A DNA stretch of 64,000 nucleotides from Sinomicrobium weinanense (GCF_018863395.1 NZ_JAHKRR010000001.1:496001-560000), one strand, 5' to 3'. Shown: positions 35,591 through 44,422, numbered from the stretch's first letter. Numbers and translations: made by a program. The notes: a model not told the origin generated them from the sequence alone.

Positions 35591-36586
35591 TCACAATTCC
35601 AGCTCCAAATAGCTGAGTTTTTCCGTAATCGCGGCAATTTCACTTTCTGTAAGCTCCGTGTCGGCAGCTTTGGCATTTTGTACGGCCTGTGCCTCATTCC
35701 TGGCACCGACCAGGGCAATGGTTATACCGGGTTGTTCCAGTGTCCAGAGGATAACGAGCTGGCCGAGGGTCAGTCCCTTGTTATCGGCAATGGGTTTAAT
35801 GCTTTGCAGAAAGTCATTGGTGCGTGTAAGGTTAATGTCTTTGAAATAGGGATTGGATGCCCGGTGATCGCCAGGGGCAAACTGGTGGCCGGGTTTTAGT
35901 TTTCCGGTGAGCAGACCGCGTTCCATCGGGCTATAAGCAAGGATCCCTTTCTGATGTTTCAGGCAATGGGGAACGACCTCCGCTTCAATCTCTCTTTTTA
36001 CCATGCTGTAAGGGACCTGGTTAGAAGCCAGCGAAACGTATTTTTCCGCCTCGGCCATTTGTTCTGCATCGTAATTGCACACCCCGGCATGGCGTACTTT
36101 CCCGTCGCGGATAAGCCGGTCAACCGCTTCCATACTTTCCTGGATGGGGGTGGTAAGGTCCGGCCAGTGGATCTGGTAAAGGTCTATATAATCCGTGCCG
36201 AGCCGCTTAAGGCTGTCTTCGCACTCCTTGATAATACTTTCTTTCCCCGCATATTTGTATATATCGATATCCTTTCCGGTATTGTCTTTACTGTGAGCGG
36301 CAAGTTTTCCTTTGGCCAGGTCCCAGCGCATACCGTATTTGGTGAGCAGCTGTACCTGGTCCCTGGGGATATCCCTAATGGCTTCGCCTACGATCTCTTC
36401 GCTGGTCCCCTGTCCGTAGATCGGAGCAGTGTCGATAGAGGTCACCCCGTGATCGTATGCAGCCCTTATGGCATTTACAGCGTCCTTGCGTTCCGTACCG
36501 CCCCACATCCAGCCCCCGGCCGCCCAGGCGCCAAAGGTTACTACGGATAAATTAAGGTCGGTGTTTCCCAGTTTTCTGTATTTCAT
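35591..36586 (-). CDS. Aldo/keto reductase
   Basis: 331 aa. The catalytic tetrad is visible: D in S-I-D-T-A-P-I-Y-G (about residues 51-59, with Y58), K in L-L-T-K-Y-G (about 80-85) and H in Y-Q-I-H-W-P-D (about 137-143). It uses NADPH by family rule. The sequence resembles the YajO/PhnL-like general stress or sugar reductase branch (AKR11-13). Cytoplasmic. It lies 34 nt downstream of the sorbosone-dehydrogenase-like gene on the same strand, so the two may form an operon acting on a sugar or its oxidation product. Confidence 0.9.
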   Translation of the reverse strand: MKYRKLGNTDLNLSVVTFGAWAAGGWMWGGTERKDAVNAIRAAYDHGVTSIDTAPIYGQGTSEEIVGEAIRDIPRDQVQLLTKYGMRWDLAKGKLAAHSKDNTGKDIDIYKYAGKESIIKECEDSLKRLGTDYIDLYQIHWPDLTTPIQESMEAVDRLIRDGKVRHAGVCNYDAEQMAEAEKYVSLASNQVPYSMVKREIEAEVVPHCLKHQKGILAYSPMERGLLTGKLKPGHQFAPGDHRASNPYFKDINLTRTNDFLQSIKPIADNKGLTLGQLVILWTLEQPGITIALVGARNEAQAVQNAKAADTELTESEIAAITEKLSYLELEL

Positions 36587-36620
36587 AGTTCGTATTGTTT
36601 GTCAATCTAAAAGTTGCTTG

Positions 36621-37928
36621 TTATTCTTTGCCGTTATAGAGTATCCTGTAAATGGTCCCGCCCGCATCGTCAGAAACGTAGAGCGAACCGTCCGGGCCCT
36701 GGGCCAGTCCGCAGGGGCGGTGTTTGGCCTCCCCGGGAGCCATGACCGGGTCCTTGCCGGCAAAACCATCGGCAAAGATCTCCCATGGTCCGGCGGGCTT
36801 CCCGGATTTAAAGGGAACAAAAGCCACCATAAAGCCTTCCTGTTTTTCCGGGGCCCTGTTCCAGGAACCGTGAAAGGCTATAAAAGCACCGTTCTTATAT
36901 TTTTCCGGGAACATGGAGCCGGTGTAGAATAACAGGCCATTGGGCGCTATATGCGCCGGGAAGGCCACTAAGGGGTCTATGGCGTCTTTTCCTTTCCCTT
37001 CTTCCGGTTCTTTTTTACCGTCTCCGCCAAATTCGGGCCCCAACACATTTTTCCCCTGGTCCCGGTCGTAGTATACATACGGCCATCCGGCATCGTCCCC
37101 TTCTTCGATCTTGTAGAGGGCCTCGGCAGGGAGTTCGGCAGAAGCCCCGGAGTCGTACAGTTCGGGGAAGAGGTCGTGCAGGTTGTCCCGGCCGTGCTGC
37201 ATTACATAAAGGGTGTTGTCTGCGGTGTTCCAGTCCAGCCCAACTACATTTCTCAGCCCGGTGGCATATCGTGTTCCCTGGCCATAAGACTGTTTCATCA
37301 TACGGGCTTTGAATTTCCAGATCCCCCCGGCAGAATCCAGGATAGGGCAGGGGTACATCCCGGGGGAATCCTTGGTCCTGTCCCGCTCCTGGCAGGCGTT
37401 GGAATAAGCCCCGATATTTACATAGAGATTCTCGTTGTTGTCCAGGACAATGGATTTGGAGTTGTGTTGCCCGCGGTCAATGAGGTTATGAACAATGGTA
37501 TCGGGAGTACCGGTGTTTTCCGGCAGTTGGTTTTCGTTCAGCGGATAGCGGAAAACGGAGGTATTGGAGGAGGCGTACAGGTACTCGCCTTTGAGGGCAA
37601 TCCCTGTTCCGCCGTAGTCCCCGAAGCCGGTATTGCGGTCGGCCCTTCCGTCCTTATCCTCGTCCGAGAGGATAACAATTCCCTTCCCGTCTTTGGGGCG
37701 GTTTAGTTTTACGAGGATGTCCCCGTTGTCGTTTACCACCAGGTGGCGGGCCTCGCCAATACTGTCGGCCACTTTCAGGGCGCCAAACCCCTCCGGCAGT
37801 TGCAGCTCTGCATTGTCCTTATCGGGCAGGATGGTTTTGGGTTTGTCATTGGTTTTTGTAGAACAGGCAACAATGTTCAGGGCAATACACACCGCTAAGG
37901 GAATGTATGCGCAGGAGATCTTGGTCAT
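36621..37928 (-). CDS. PQQ-type L-sorbosone dehydrogenase-like lipoprotein
   Basis: 435 aa. Lipoprotein signal with lipobox N-I-V-A-C (Cys about residue 22). The beta-propeller domain has H-N-S-K-S-I-V-L-D, G-L-R-N-V-V-G-L-D-W, A-P-N-G-L-L-F-Y-T-G, F-H-G-S-W-N-R and R-P-C-G-L-A-Q-G-P-D-G-S-L-Y-V-S-D-D. These are the recurrent motifs of the sorbosone/glucose dehydrogenase (GDH-like) six-bladed propellers. Anchored in the periplasm or outer membrane. Whether it binds PQQ or acts on sugars was not established. Probably co-transcribed with the aldo/keto reductase gene downstream. Confidence 0.88.
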   Translation of the reverse strand: MTKISCAYIPLAVCIALNIVACSTKTNDKPKTILPDKDNAELQLPEGFGALKVADSIGEARHLVVNDNGDILVKLNRPKDGKGIVILSDEDKDGRADRNTGFGDYGGTGIALKGEYLYASSNTSVFRYPLNENQLPENTGTPDTIVHNLIDRGQHNSKSIVLDNNENLYVNIGAYSNACQERDRTKDSPGMYPCPILDSAGGIWKFKARMMKQSYGQGTRYATGLRNVVGLDWNTADNTLYVMQHGRDNLHDLFPELYDSGASAELPAEALYKIEEGDDAGWPYVYYDRDQGKNVLGPEFGGDGKKEPEEGKGKDAIDPLVAFPAHIAPNGLLFYTGSMFPEKYKNGAFIAFHGSWNRAPEKQEGFMVAFVPFKSGKPAGPWEIFADGFAGKDPVMAPGEAKHRPCGLAQGPDGSLYVSDDAGGTIYRILYNGKE

Positions 37929-38085
37929 AGCGTTAGTTTTTAAGTTCTCATAAAAATTGTGGATTCCGGAGGAAAATTACAACAATAAATTTAATTTTTT
38001 ACGGATCATCCCTTTAAAGGTCCCATGGCTGTGGAGCGATCTTGTTTTAGGTTTAACAGTAAGTATTTAAAAACAAGGGAGCTTT

Positions 38086-39180
38086 TTACAACTCAATACG
38101 CTCGCCCCGCAGGGCAGAGGCTTTGGCCGCTTCCAGGATCTCTACCACGATGAGGTTGTTTTCCAGGGATGACAGATGGTTTTCAGGAAGTTTTTTTCCT
38201 GCCAGGGCCGCTTCGAGAAAGGAGACCTGGTCTTTAAAATAATCTCCTTTGACGGGGATTTCCCGGCCTTTCGGCATTTCCTCATAACGGACCAGGGTTT
38301 CCCCGTTTACGGCATGGAGAGAGGTTTTAGGGCCATAGACCTGGAGGTCCTTGATGCTGTAAGGCCAGTTCCATGAGGCCTGGATAATGCCTGTTGCCCC
38401 GTTCCCGTATTCTACGATAATGGTGGCGTCGTCATCCACATCGGGGTATATATGCGGTTTTAGCTGGCGTGTAACCGCAGTAACGGCTACGGGTCTTTCG
38501 CCGTCCATAAGCCAGGTCATGAGGTTGGCGCCATAACACCCGAAATCGGTGAGCGCCCCTGCACCGTTACTGACGGGGTCTGTCAACCAGCTTAAAAATT
38601 CCGCGCTGCAACCGATCTCTTCCGGGCCCTGGTGCCCGTCCCGGGCGATCATCTTTTTTACAGGGCCGAACCCCTGCTCGTGCAAAAGCGTTTTGAGCAC
38701 CTGGTTACTACCGTACCAGGTGGTTTCGTAGTTTGTGAATACCGGGGTATTGTTCGCTTCAGAAAGGCGGGCTATCCTCCGGGCCTGTTTGTTGTTTACG
38801 GCCAGCGGCTTTTCTACCATAAGCGGTATCTTAAGGGGCAGGCAGGCTTCGGCTACATCCACATGCCCGGCTATGGGGTTATAGGCCAGTACGGCATCGG
38901 GATGCACCTTGTTAAGCATGCCGGCTACATTGTCGTAAAAAAGGGAGTCCGGGAGTTGATAGTCCTTTTGCAACCTACGGATAAGCTGTTTGTCCGGCTC
39001 GGCGATCCCGACAATGTTTACCCGGTGTTGCCGGTATTGGTTTAGCAATACATGGATGTGATCGTGGTTCATCCCGGCAACGGCCACATCCAGTACTTTA
39101 TTCTGGCCGGATAAAAAGTGAAAAGACAGAACAAGGGCCAGAACATACCATTTCCGGCTAAGGAGCAGCGTTTTCTTCAT
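38086..39180 (-). CDS. Exported Gfo/Idh/MocA-family oxidoreductase
   Basis: 364 aa. An N-terminal signal peptide (cleavage after about residue 25, LSGQ) precedes a Rossmann domain. The usual G-x-G-x-x-G is replaced by V-A-G-M-N-H-D-H (about 33-40). E-K-P-L-A-V-N (about 118-124) holds the conserved active-site Lys. The C-terminal alpha/beta domain includes D-F-G-C-Y-G-A-N-L-M (about 206-215). Exported members are common in Bacteroidota and probably act on sugars in the periplasm. It lies 157 nt from the sorbosone-dehydrogenase-like gene on the same strand and may belong to the same sugar-oxidation set. Confidence 0.85.
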   Translation of the reverse strand: MKKTLLLSRKWYVLALVLSFHFLSGQNKVLDVAVAGMNHDHIHVLLNQYRQHRVNIVGIAEPDKQLIRRLQKDYQLPDSLFYDNVAGMLNKVHPDAVLAYNPIAGHVDVAEACLPLKIPLMVEKPLAVNNKQARRIARLSEANNTPVFTNYETTWYGSNQVLKTLLHEQGFGPVKKMIARDGHQGPEEIGCSAEFLSWLTDPVSNGAGALTDFGCYGANLMTWLMDGERPVAVTAVTRQLKPHIYPDVDDDATIIVEYGNGATGIIQASWNWPYSIKDLQVYGPKTSLHAVNGETLVRYEEMPKGREIPVKGDYFKDQVSFLEAALAGKKLPENHLSSLENNLIVVEILEAAKASALRGERIEL

Positions 39181-39310
39181 TTTGGTTTTTGGTCTTAAAT
39201 TAGGATTATTTTTTGCTATCCTGTTGATTTTAAAGGCAGTTTAACATTTTTTAACTCCCGCCGGGAAGTTTGTATATGCATTAAGCTGTTTTTTGCTATA
39301 CCTTTGTTCT

Positions 39311-39453
39311 AAGTACATGACAAAAATCCGTTCTTTCTTAGACTTAAGACTTCAAGACCTATGACATAAGACTAAAGCGTAGTTCAATTTTAAGATTACT
39401 TATTTAGGTATTTAAAAGTCCTATGTCTTATGTCCTACAGTCTTACGTCATAA
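39311..39453 (+). repeat. 143-bp leader repeat, copy A (upstream of msrA)
   Basis: It runs from AAGTACATGACA to GTCTTACGTCATAA and ends 47 nt before the msrA ATG. Copy B at 40186-40328 has the same length and is nearly identical. Internal inverted repeats GACATAAGAC/GTCTTATGTC and TAAGACT/AGTCTTA allow a long hairpin with a loop of roughly 50 nt. Confidence 0.9.
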
Positions 39454-39500
39454 ATAATTGTACTGAAACCTTTATTATATAAGTTCTTAAAAAAAACGGC

Positions 39501-40187
39501 ATGAAAAGAAAGCAGTTATTCACGGCAGGGAAAAGCCTGGGGCTGGTCCTGTTTTTGTCATTGATACTGGCATTTGCAAAACAGGGAAAGGACAGGGGCA
39601 GCAGGGACACGTTTGCGAAAATAAAACCTTCGAAAGAAACAATGATAGCCAAACAAAAAGACACGGCAACTTTTGCAGCCGGATGTTTCTGGTGTGTGGA
39701 GAGCCAGTTCCTGCAACTGGAAGGGGTCAAAAAAGTCGTCTCCGGTTATACGGGCGGTTCGGTGCCCGACCCTACCTATAAACAGGTATGCACCGGGACC
39801 ACAGGGCATGCGGAGGCGTGCAACATTATTTACGATGCCTCCGTGATTTCCTTTGACGAACTCCTGGAAGCCTTTTTCGTGGCACACGACCCCACACAGC
39901 TCAACCGCCAGGGAAATGACAGAGGTACACAATACCGGTCGGCCATATTCTATCGCAATGGCAAGCAGAAGGAAAAAGCGGAATATTATATCAAAAAGCT
40001 CAATGAAGAAAGGGTTTACGACCAGCCGATAGTAACAGAGGTATCGCCCCTTACGGTTTTTTACAGGGCGGAAGATTATCATCAGGATTATTACAACCAG
40101 AACAAATCGGAGCCCTATTGCCAGTATGTCATTCAACCCAAGTTAAAAAAGTTTAAAAAGGTATTTAAAGATAAACTGAAACATTAA
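39501..40187 (+). CDS. msrA: Exported peptide-methionine (S)-S-oxide reductase
   Basis: 228 aa. The N-terminal hydrophobic segment (about residues 12-26) is a signal or anchor, so the enzyme acts outside the cytoplasm. The catalytic site is A-G-C-F-W-C-V-E (C62 nucleophile). Downstream it has S-G-Y-T-G-G, H-A-E (about 113-115) and D-P-T-Q-L-N-R-Q-G-N-D-R-G-T-Q-Y-R, as in all MsrA. It repairs methionine-S-sulfoxide in envelope proteins. Its partner msrB follows at 40378, and each gene has its own copy of the 143-bp leader. Confidence 0.95.
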   Translation: MKRKQLFTAGKSLGLVLFLSLILAFAKQGKDRGSRDTFAKIKPSKETMIAKQKDTATFAAGCFWCVESQFLQLEGVKKVVSGYTGGSVPDPTYKQVCTGTTGHAEACNIIYDASVISFDELLEAFFVAHDPTQLNRQGNDRGTQYRSAIFYRNGKQKEKAEYYIKKLNEERVYDQPIVTEVSPLTVFYRAEDYHQDYYNQNKSEPYCQYVIQPKLKKFKKVFKDKLKH

Positions 40188-40328
40188 GTACATGACAGAA
40201 TTCTGTTCTTTCTCAGACTTAAGATTTCAAGACCTATGACATAAGACTAAAGCGTAGTTAAATTTTAAGATTGCTTATTTAGATATTTTAAAGTCCTATG
40301 TCTTATGTCGTACAGTCTTAAGTCATAA
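40186..40328 (+). repeat. 143-bp leader repeat, copy B (upstream of msrB)
   Basis: It starts at the last bases of msrA (its stop codon TAA overlaps AAGTACATGACAG) and ends 49 nt before the msrB ATG at 40378. It matches copy A at 39311-39453 along its whole length with scattered substitutions. Confidence 0.9.
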
Positions 40329-40377
40329 CTGATGATTTTTGCTATGTACCGAAACTAAACCATTAATCCCCCGGACG

Positions 40378-40899
40378 ATGAATATTATAAAACTGACCTT
40401 TGTGTTGTCCGTATTGTTAGGGGCAGCAGGGGTAGGTAACGCACAACAAAAAAAGAAGATGGATACCAGACATGAGAACAACCCGTACTATTCCCGTACG
40501 GATACCACACCATTGCAGGTAAGTAACGCAGCATGGAAAAAGATCCTCTCCCCGGAATTGTATTACGTGGCCCGGGAGCAGGGCACGGAACGCGCCTTTA
40601 CAGGAAAATACTGGGACAGCGAAACCAGGGGCACTTACTATTGTGCCGTATGTGGCAATCTCCTGTTCCGGTCCGATGCCAAATTTGCCAGCAGTTGCGG
40701 GTGGCCGAGCTTTTTCGAGACCGAAAGAGACAACAGTGTTATTTACAAGGAAGACCACTCGCACGGTATGCACCGTACAGAAGTGGAATGCGCCCGCTGC
40801 AATTCGCACCTCGGGCATATTTTTGACGACGGGCCCGCGCCAACCTATAAAAGGTTTTGTATGAATTCCGTTTCGCTCGATTTTGAACCGGATAAATAG
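40378..40899 (+). CDS. msrB: Exported peptide-methionine (R)-S-oxide reductase
   Basis: 173 aa from the ATG at 40378. The signal peptide is cleaved after about residue 22 (GNAQ). The zinc site is C89-A-V-C92 with C138-A-R-C141. The catalytic Cys is C161 in Y-K-R-F-C-M-N-S. It also has the motifs S-S-C-G-W-P-S-F-F-E and H-L-G-H-I-F-D-D-G-P. It reduces methionine-R-sulfoxide and complements the MsrA upstream. Both are exported, which suggests a periplasmic or surface repair system. Confidence 0.95.
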   Translation: MNIIKLTFVLSVLLGAAGVGNAQQKKKMDTRHENNPYYSRTDTTPLQVSNAAWKKILSPELYYVAREQGTERAFTGKYWDSETRGTYYCAVCGNLLFRSDAKFASSCGWPSFFETERDNSVIYKEDHSHGMHRTEVECARCNSHLGHIFDDGPAPTYKRFCMNSVSLDFEPDK

Positions 40900-41099
40900 G
40901 CTAACAGAACAAGAGTTGTTTTTTTCTTACGGAAAAACGATCGCCCGGTATGGCGTTCTGCACTTTAATGCTTATTTTTGAGACGGTGCCCGTACAGGTT
41001 GTTTTCTTCCCCGGAAACGGGAATATTTGCAAAGGCCGGTACCATAAACGGCACCAGCATGATCTTTAGTTTTTTAAATTTTCATTTAATACTTTAACG

Positions 41100-41133
41100 G
41101 TTCAGACCTGTAATACCAGGTCTGAACTTTTTT
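41100..41133 (+). terminator. Strong rho-independent terminator after msrB
   Basis: GTTCAGACCTG pairs perfectly (11 bp) with CAGGTCTGAAC around TAATAC and is followed by TTTTTT. It is about 200 nt after the msrB stop codon. The rest of 40900-41311 has no gene. Confidence 0.85.
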
Positions 41134-41311
41134 ATACGTTTCTTCGGGCAAAATGGTGCTTTGAGATTTTAAGGGGAGGTGTGGAGGCTTATTGAGATTT
41201 GTGGTATAGGCATTTCACTAAAGATCTCTATAAATCATATATAAAGACAGGGGAAGACCGTATCCTTATAAAGTGATGCTGTAATGCTTAGGTATTATGC
41301 CGGCAGGGCAG

Positions 41312-41572
41312 TTAAGACTTACCTTCTTTGTCCCTGTCCTTAATCTTTTTCTGCAATTCTTCAAATTGTATCTCACTCTTCGCATCCCATGCTTCCGGGT
41401 CATCCTCATCAGAAGGTTCCATATCATACAGATGGTCCATCATCCAGTATTTAACCTCGGCTTCCTTAGTAGCATGGTCTACCATACTGCTGAGCTTGTC
41501 AAATTCTTCCCGGGTTATGGTATTCTCCCGGAATTTTTGAAGTAAGTCTTTTATTAAATTGTGCTGATCCAT
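41312..41572 (-). CDS. Short protein resembling the N-terminal part of FecR anti-sigma factors
   Basis: 86 aa. L-L-Q-K-F-R-E-N-T-I-T-R-E-E-F-D-K-L (about residues 9-26) followed by acidic residues and W-D-A-K-S-E-I resembles the cytoplasmic anti-sigma segment of Bacteroidota FecR proteins, which normally continue with a TM helix and a periplasmic FecR domain. Neither is present here. It could be a free-standing anti-sigma module, a truncated FecR, or an unrelated small protein. It sits upstream of the XRE regulator of the T6SS cluster and far from the orphan sigma factor at 59190. Confidence 0.45.
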   Translation of the reverse strand: MDQHNLIKDLLQKFRENTITREEFDKLSSMVDHATKEAEVKYWMMDHLYDMEPSDEDDPEAWDAKSEIQFEELQKKIKDRDKEGKS

Positions 41573-41643
41573 ATTCCTTTGGTATAGAATCGACCTTGTT
41601 TAAATACCGTTAAAATGGTTTTTAGAGATCGATATTGTCTTTA

Positions 41644-42006
41644 CTAGGTACGAATATCGTCATTTTTTAGTTCAAAATGAAAATCAAATAATTCTTTTGG
41701 TTGTATGTTCAGGCCATAAAGCAGGTTAAGAACTGTTTCTAAAGTGATATTTTCCGTTCCCTTTTCGATCTTGCTGATAAAACTGGCATCGAGATCACAA
41801 TTCTCCGCAATATCTCTAAAACTTAATTTTTTGGTTTCTTTTAGTTGACCCAATCGTTTGGCAAATTGGATCAGGAATTCTTTTTTCTTTTTCTTTATTG
41901 ATAATATGATTTTACTCGCAAACAGAGAAGCATAATGTCTTTTTAAAATAGTATGCTTGCATAATACATTCATATTTAATATCTTGCGAACTGTTTTATA
42001 ACTCAA
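41644..42006 (-). CDS. XRE-family helix-turn-helix regulator
   Basis: 120 aa as drawn; the true start may be later because the first about 40 residues are not typical. The HTH domain is F-A-K-R-L-G-Q-L-K-E-T-K-K-L-S-F-R-D-I-A-E-N-C-D-L-D-A-S-F-I-S-K-I-E-K-G (about 46-83). It is transcribed divergently from the first tssD gene (54-bp gap). A role in controlling the secretion-effector cluster is inferred from position only. Confidence 0.75.
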   Translation of the reverse strand: MSYKTVRKILNMNVLCKHTILKRHYASLFASKIILSIKKKKKEFLIQFAKRLGQLKETKKLSFRDIAENCDLDASFISKIEKGTENITLETVLNLLYGLNIQPKELFDFHFELKNDDIRT

Positions 42007-42060
42007 TATTTGATTTGGTATTTTTTATTTGTTAACCTTAATTTTTAAATTTTACGTATT

Positions 42061-42447
42061 ATGTCATTTAAAGCAACATTATCTGTTGGCGGCAAGAAAG
42101 TAAATATCTTGAACGCTAATTATGACCTGGCACAAGAAGTAGATGCCACAGGACGACCTTCTTCCGTAACCCGTGGAGGGCGTATTCACCTTACCGTAGA
42201 ATCCACAGGGGACTCTTTCTTCTTTGAGTGGATGACCAATAACTTTGAACGTAAAAACGGTGTTATCACTTATATCAAGCGTGATACTGATGCCAAACTT
42301 CGTGAAGTAAATTTCACTGAAGGTTACCTGGTAAAATACAAGGAGAATTTTGATCACAGAGGGGACAACCCCCTGACAGAAACTTTCACTATCTCTTGCC
42401 GTATGCTTTCAAGTGGTGGTGGTGAACATATCAACGAGTGGGTATAA
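42061..42447 (+). CDS. tssD: T6SS tube protein TssD (Hcp), copy 1
   Basis: 128 aa, the standard size for the Bacteroidota TssD. It starts M-S-F-K-A-T-L-S-V-G-G-K-K (1-13), and contains L-A-Q-E-V-D-A-T-G-R-P-S-S (about 23-35), R-G-G-R-I-H-L-T-V-E-S (about 38-48) and the C-terminal F-T-I-S-C-R-M-L. Hexameric rings of this protein form the inner tube of the contractile injection apparatus. A strong terminator follows, which suggests high separate expression. A second, clearly different TssD follows at 43364. Confidence 0.92.
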   Translation: MSFKATLSVGGKKVNILNANYDLAQEVDATGRPSSVTRGGRIHLTVESTGDSFFFEWMTNNFERKNGVITYIKRDTDAKLREVNFTEGYLVKYKENFDHRGDNPLTETFTISCRMLSSGGGEHINEWV

Positions 42448-42493
42448 GCCCATTTCCAAATTAATTGTAATAAGCGATCAAATCAAATATTAC

Positions 42494-42520
42494 AAGGGGA
42501 GCGTAAAACCTCCCCTTTAT
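42494..42520 (+). terminator. Terminator directly after tssD copy 1
   Basis: AAGGGGAG (42494-42501) pairs with CTCCCCTT (42510-42517), followed by TATT, about 45 nt after the stop codon. It would limit read-through from the abundant tube gene into the effector genes. Confidence 0.75.
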
Positions 42521-42579
42521 TACCCTTCCCCTAAAAGCTAAACCAATTCTGAATACATCCTTGTTTTTTACAGGGATAT

Positions 42580-43257
42580 GTGACTTTTTTGCAAAAAAGA
42601 GGTCATAAAGAATATAGTAGAATATTGTATTTAGTATTTCCATTGGCAAAATACACAGAAGAAAACCTGCGAAAAGCAGAACAAAATTACGGACGGGCCG
42701 CAAACTTTCAGAAAAAGGCCGAATATTTCCAAAACCTGAAAGGGAGGTGGAAGAAAAAAGGCATCATTCCGGACAAGTATGTGGAAATGGAAGGCTGGGG
42801 ATATATTCCCCGAAAAAAGGCCCAAACAATACGGAAAATATTGTCCATTCCGGAAATTAATTATTGCAGGCTGGTGGATCAACGGTTTATGTTTAGGGCT
42901 GTATTGGCGGAAATAAGACTGGGTAACAGGTTCTTGTATGAGTGGGAGTACCGGCTCATGGAAAAAGGATTGGCTGATCTTAGAAGTAGAATAGACCGTT
43001 TTACAGCCAGGCCAGTAGAGCCTACTATTGAGTATTTTGAGGCACTCAATAAAGTAATGGATGATGACAGGCTGATAAAAAAAGCATTGCATAGGGCAGT
43101 GGACGTAAAAACAAAGCCCATGATATTCAAGTTTTTTCCGTATCACCGGAAAAAGTATGGAGCTTACGCCCCCAAGCTCATTAATAATTATCGGCTTTTT
43201 TTTGAAGGGCTTCACCAGGAACTCAAATCATTATCGGAACGGCTAAGACTGGAATAA
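42580..43257 (+). CDS. Unrecognised 225-aa protein between the two TssD genes
   Basis: 225 aa with a GTG start at 42580; the overlapping ATG at 42578 is followed immediately by TGA. It is basic and mostly helical, with several Lys/Arg clusters (R-K-K-A-Q-T-I-R-K, Y-H-R-K-K-Y). No signal, TM segment or catalytic motif was recognised. Its position between tssD1 and tssD2 suggests a T6SS-related role, such as a helper, an adaptor or an immunity protein, but this is not shown by the sequence. Confidence 0.65.
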   Translation: MTFLQKRGHKEYSRILYLVFPLAKYTEENLRKAEQNYGRAANFQKKAEYFQNLKGRWKKKGIIPDKYVEMEGWGYIPRKKAQTIRKILSIPEINYCRLVDQRFMFRAVLAEIRLGNRFLYEWEYRLMEKGLADLRSRIDRFTARPVEPTIEYFEALNKVMDDDRLIKKALHRAVDVKTKPMIFKFFPYHRKKYGAYAPKLINNYRLFFEGLHQELKSLSERLRLE

Positions 43258-43363
43258 AAGCATGATAGGTATAAATACTGGTTTTTAAGTATATAAAATG
43301 AGAATAGAAACATATAATTTAGTAAACTGCTACAATAACAAATAATTTAACAGATATAAGGGT

Positions 43364-43759
43364 ATGAGTTTTCTTGCGAAATTTGAGATCGACAATATGT
43401 CATACAACATTCTGGAGTATGATATTTTAGTGGAGAAGGGGACAGACCACAACGGAAAACCCGCCACCAATGCCAGGGGCGGTGAAATACGCCTGGTCGT
43501 TGAGACGGATATGAAAGACCATTTTTCCGATTGGGCAGTTAGTGCTACCCAGGTCAAAGATGGAAAACTCGTTTTTTATAAACGGGATGGTATGGCCCGG
43601 ATGAAATCCACAAGTTTTAAAAAGGGTTATTGTGTCCGGTACAAAGAGAAATTCAGGGCAACCGGCGATGAACCTATGTGTACTGAGATTGTGATTTCCG
43701 CCCAGGAGATCAATATAGGGAATACCCCCTATAAAAAGAGGTGGCCCGCGACAGTATAG
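43364..43759 (+). CDS. tssD: T6SS tube protein TssD (Hcp), copy 2
   Basis: 131 aa. It has the same framework as the first copy: M-S-F-L-A-K-F-E-I-D, then G-T-D-H-N-G-K-P-A-T-N-A-R-G-G-E-I-R-L-V-V-E and E-I-V-I-S-A-Q-E-I near the end. It differs enough that it may be a specialised tube subunit, for instance one that binds a particular effector. Its 3' end overlaps, in another frame, the possible GTG start (43741) of the metallopeptidase gene. Confidence 0.9.
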   Translation: MSFLAKFEIDNMSYNILEYDILVEKGTDHNGKPATNARGGEIRLVVETDMKDHFSDWAVSATQVKDGKLVFYKRDGMARMKSTSFKKGYCVRYKEKFRATGDEPMCTEIVISAQEINIGNTPYKKRWPATV

Positions 43760-44421
43760 ATCAGTATAATTATTATTCCTCCAAAATGGACCTAAGCAAG
43801 AAAACCGACCGGATGGACATTGTTATTGAGCCCCAGAGGCAAACCATTTTGGTACAGCAACGATGGAAGTATGATTGGCAAACCGTGATTCCTTTATCAA
43901 ATTGGACCTATGATGAAAAAAAAGAATTTCATCATCAGGCCGACAAATTGATATGGAACCAATGGGGAGGCCATTTTTTTATAAAGATTGAGGGGAGTTC
44001 CGATTTTGCAAAGAAAGCTGTCAACAGAGAGTTTACTGTAAATTTTGATTTGAAATGGGTGTTGTCCAATGAACACTGGAGAGTTGTGATACGAAAAATC
44101 CCGAAGGGAGGGTTTAAGCAAAGTAAGACCAATTGGACGGATAGAAAGATTTTGCTTGATTCGGAAGATGTTGCGTCAACAGAGAAAATGCCCGGTTTTT
44201 TCCAACACGGGGTATCACATGAGTTTGGACACGCCATAGGTAATGTTCCCAATGAAGTTAATCATTGGGATGAATACAGAACAACAAGTTCTTATTACAG
44301 AGACCTATATAGCATTATGAATGTAGGTAGTGAACTCCGGGAAAGGCATTTGGATTACCTGGTACGGGAACTTAATACCATGATTCCCGAAACTACCTTT
44401 TCTATCAATAAACTTCAGTAA
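43741..44421 (+). CDS. Zincin-type metallopeptidase, probable T6SS effector
   Basis: 226 aa from the GTG at 43741 (overlapping tssD2 by 19 bp), or 211 aa from the ATG at 43786, which avoids the overlap; the start is uncertain. The zinc motif is H160-E-F-G-H164 in V-S-H-E-F-G-H-A-I-G-N. A further His (H175) and a Met-turn-like S-I-M-N-V-G (M193) follow, as in metzincins. No signal peptide, so it is probably loaded onto the TssD2/VgrG tube rather than exported by Sec. The directly following lipoprotein gene is the candidate immunity protein, which points to the periplasm as the site of action. Confidence 0.7.
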   Translation: MARDSIDQYNYYSSKMDLSKKTDRMDIVIEPQRQTILVQQRWKYDWQTVIPLSNWTYDEKKEFHHQADKLIWNQWGGHFFIKIEGSSDFAKKAVNREFTVNFDLKWVLSNEHWRVVIRKIPKGGFKQSKTNWTDRKILLDSEDVASTEKMPGFFQHGVSHEFGHAIGNVPNEVNHWDEYRTTSSYYRDLYSIMNVGSELRERHLDYLVRELNTMIPETTFSINKLQ

Positions 44422-44422
44422 A

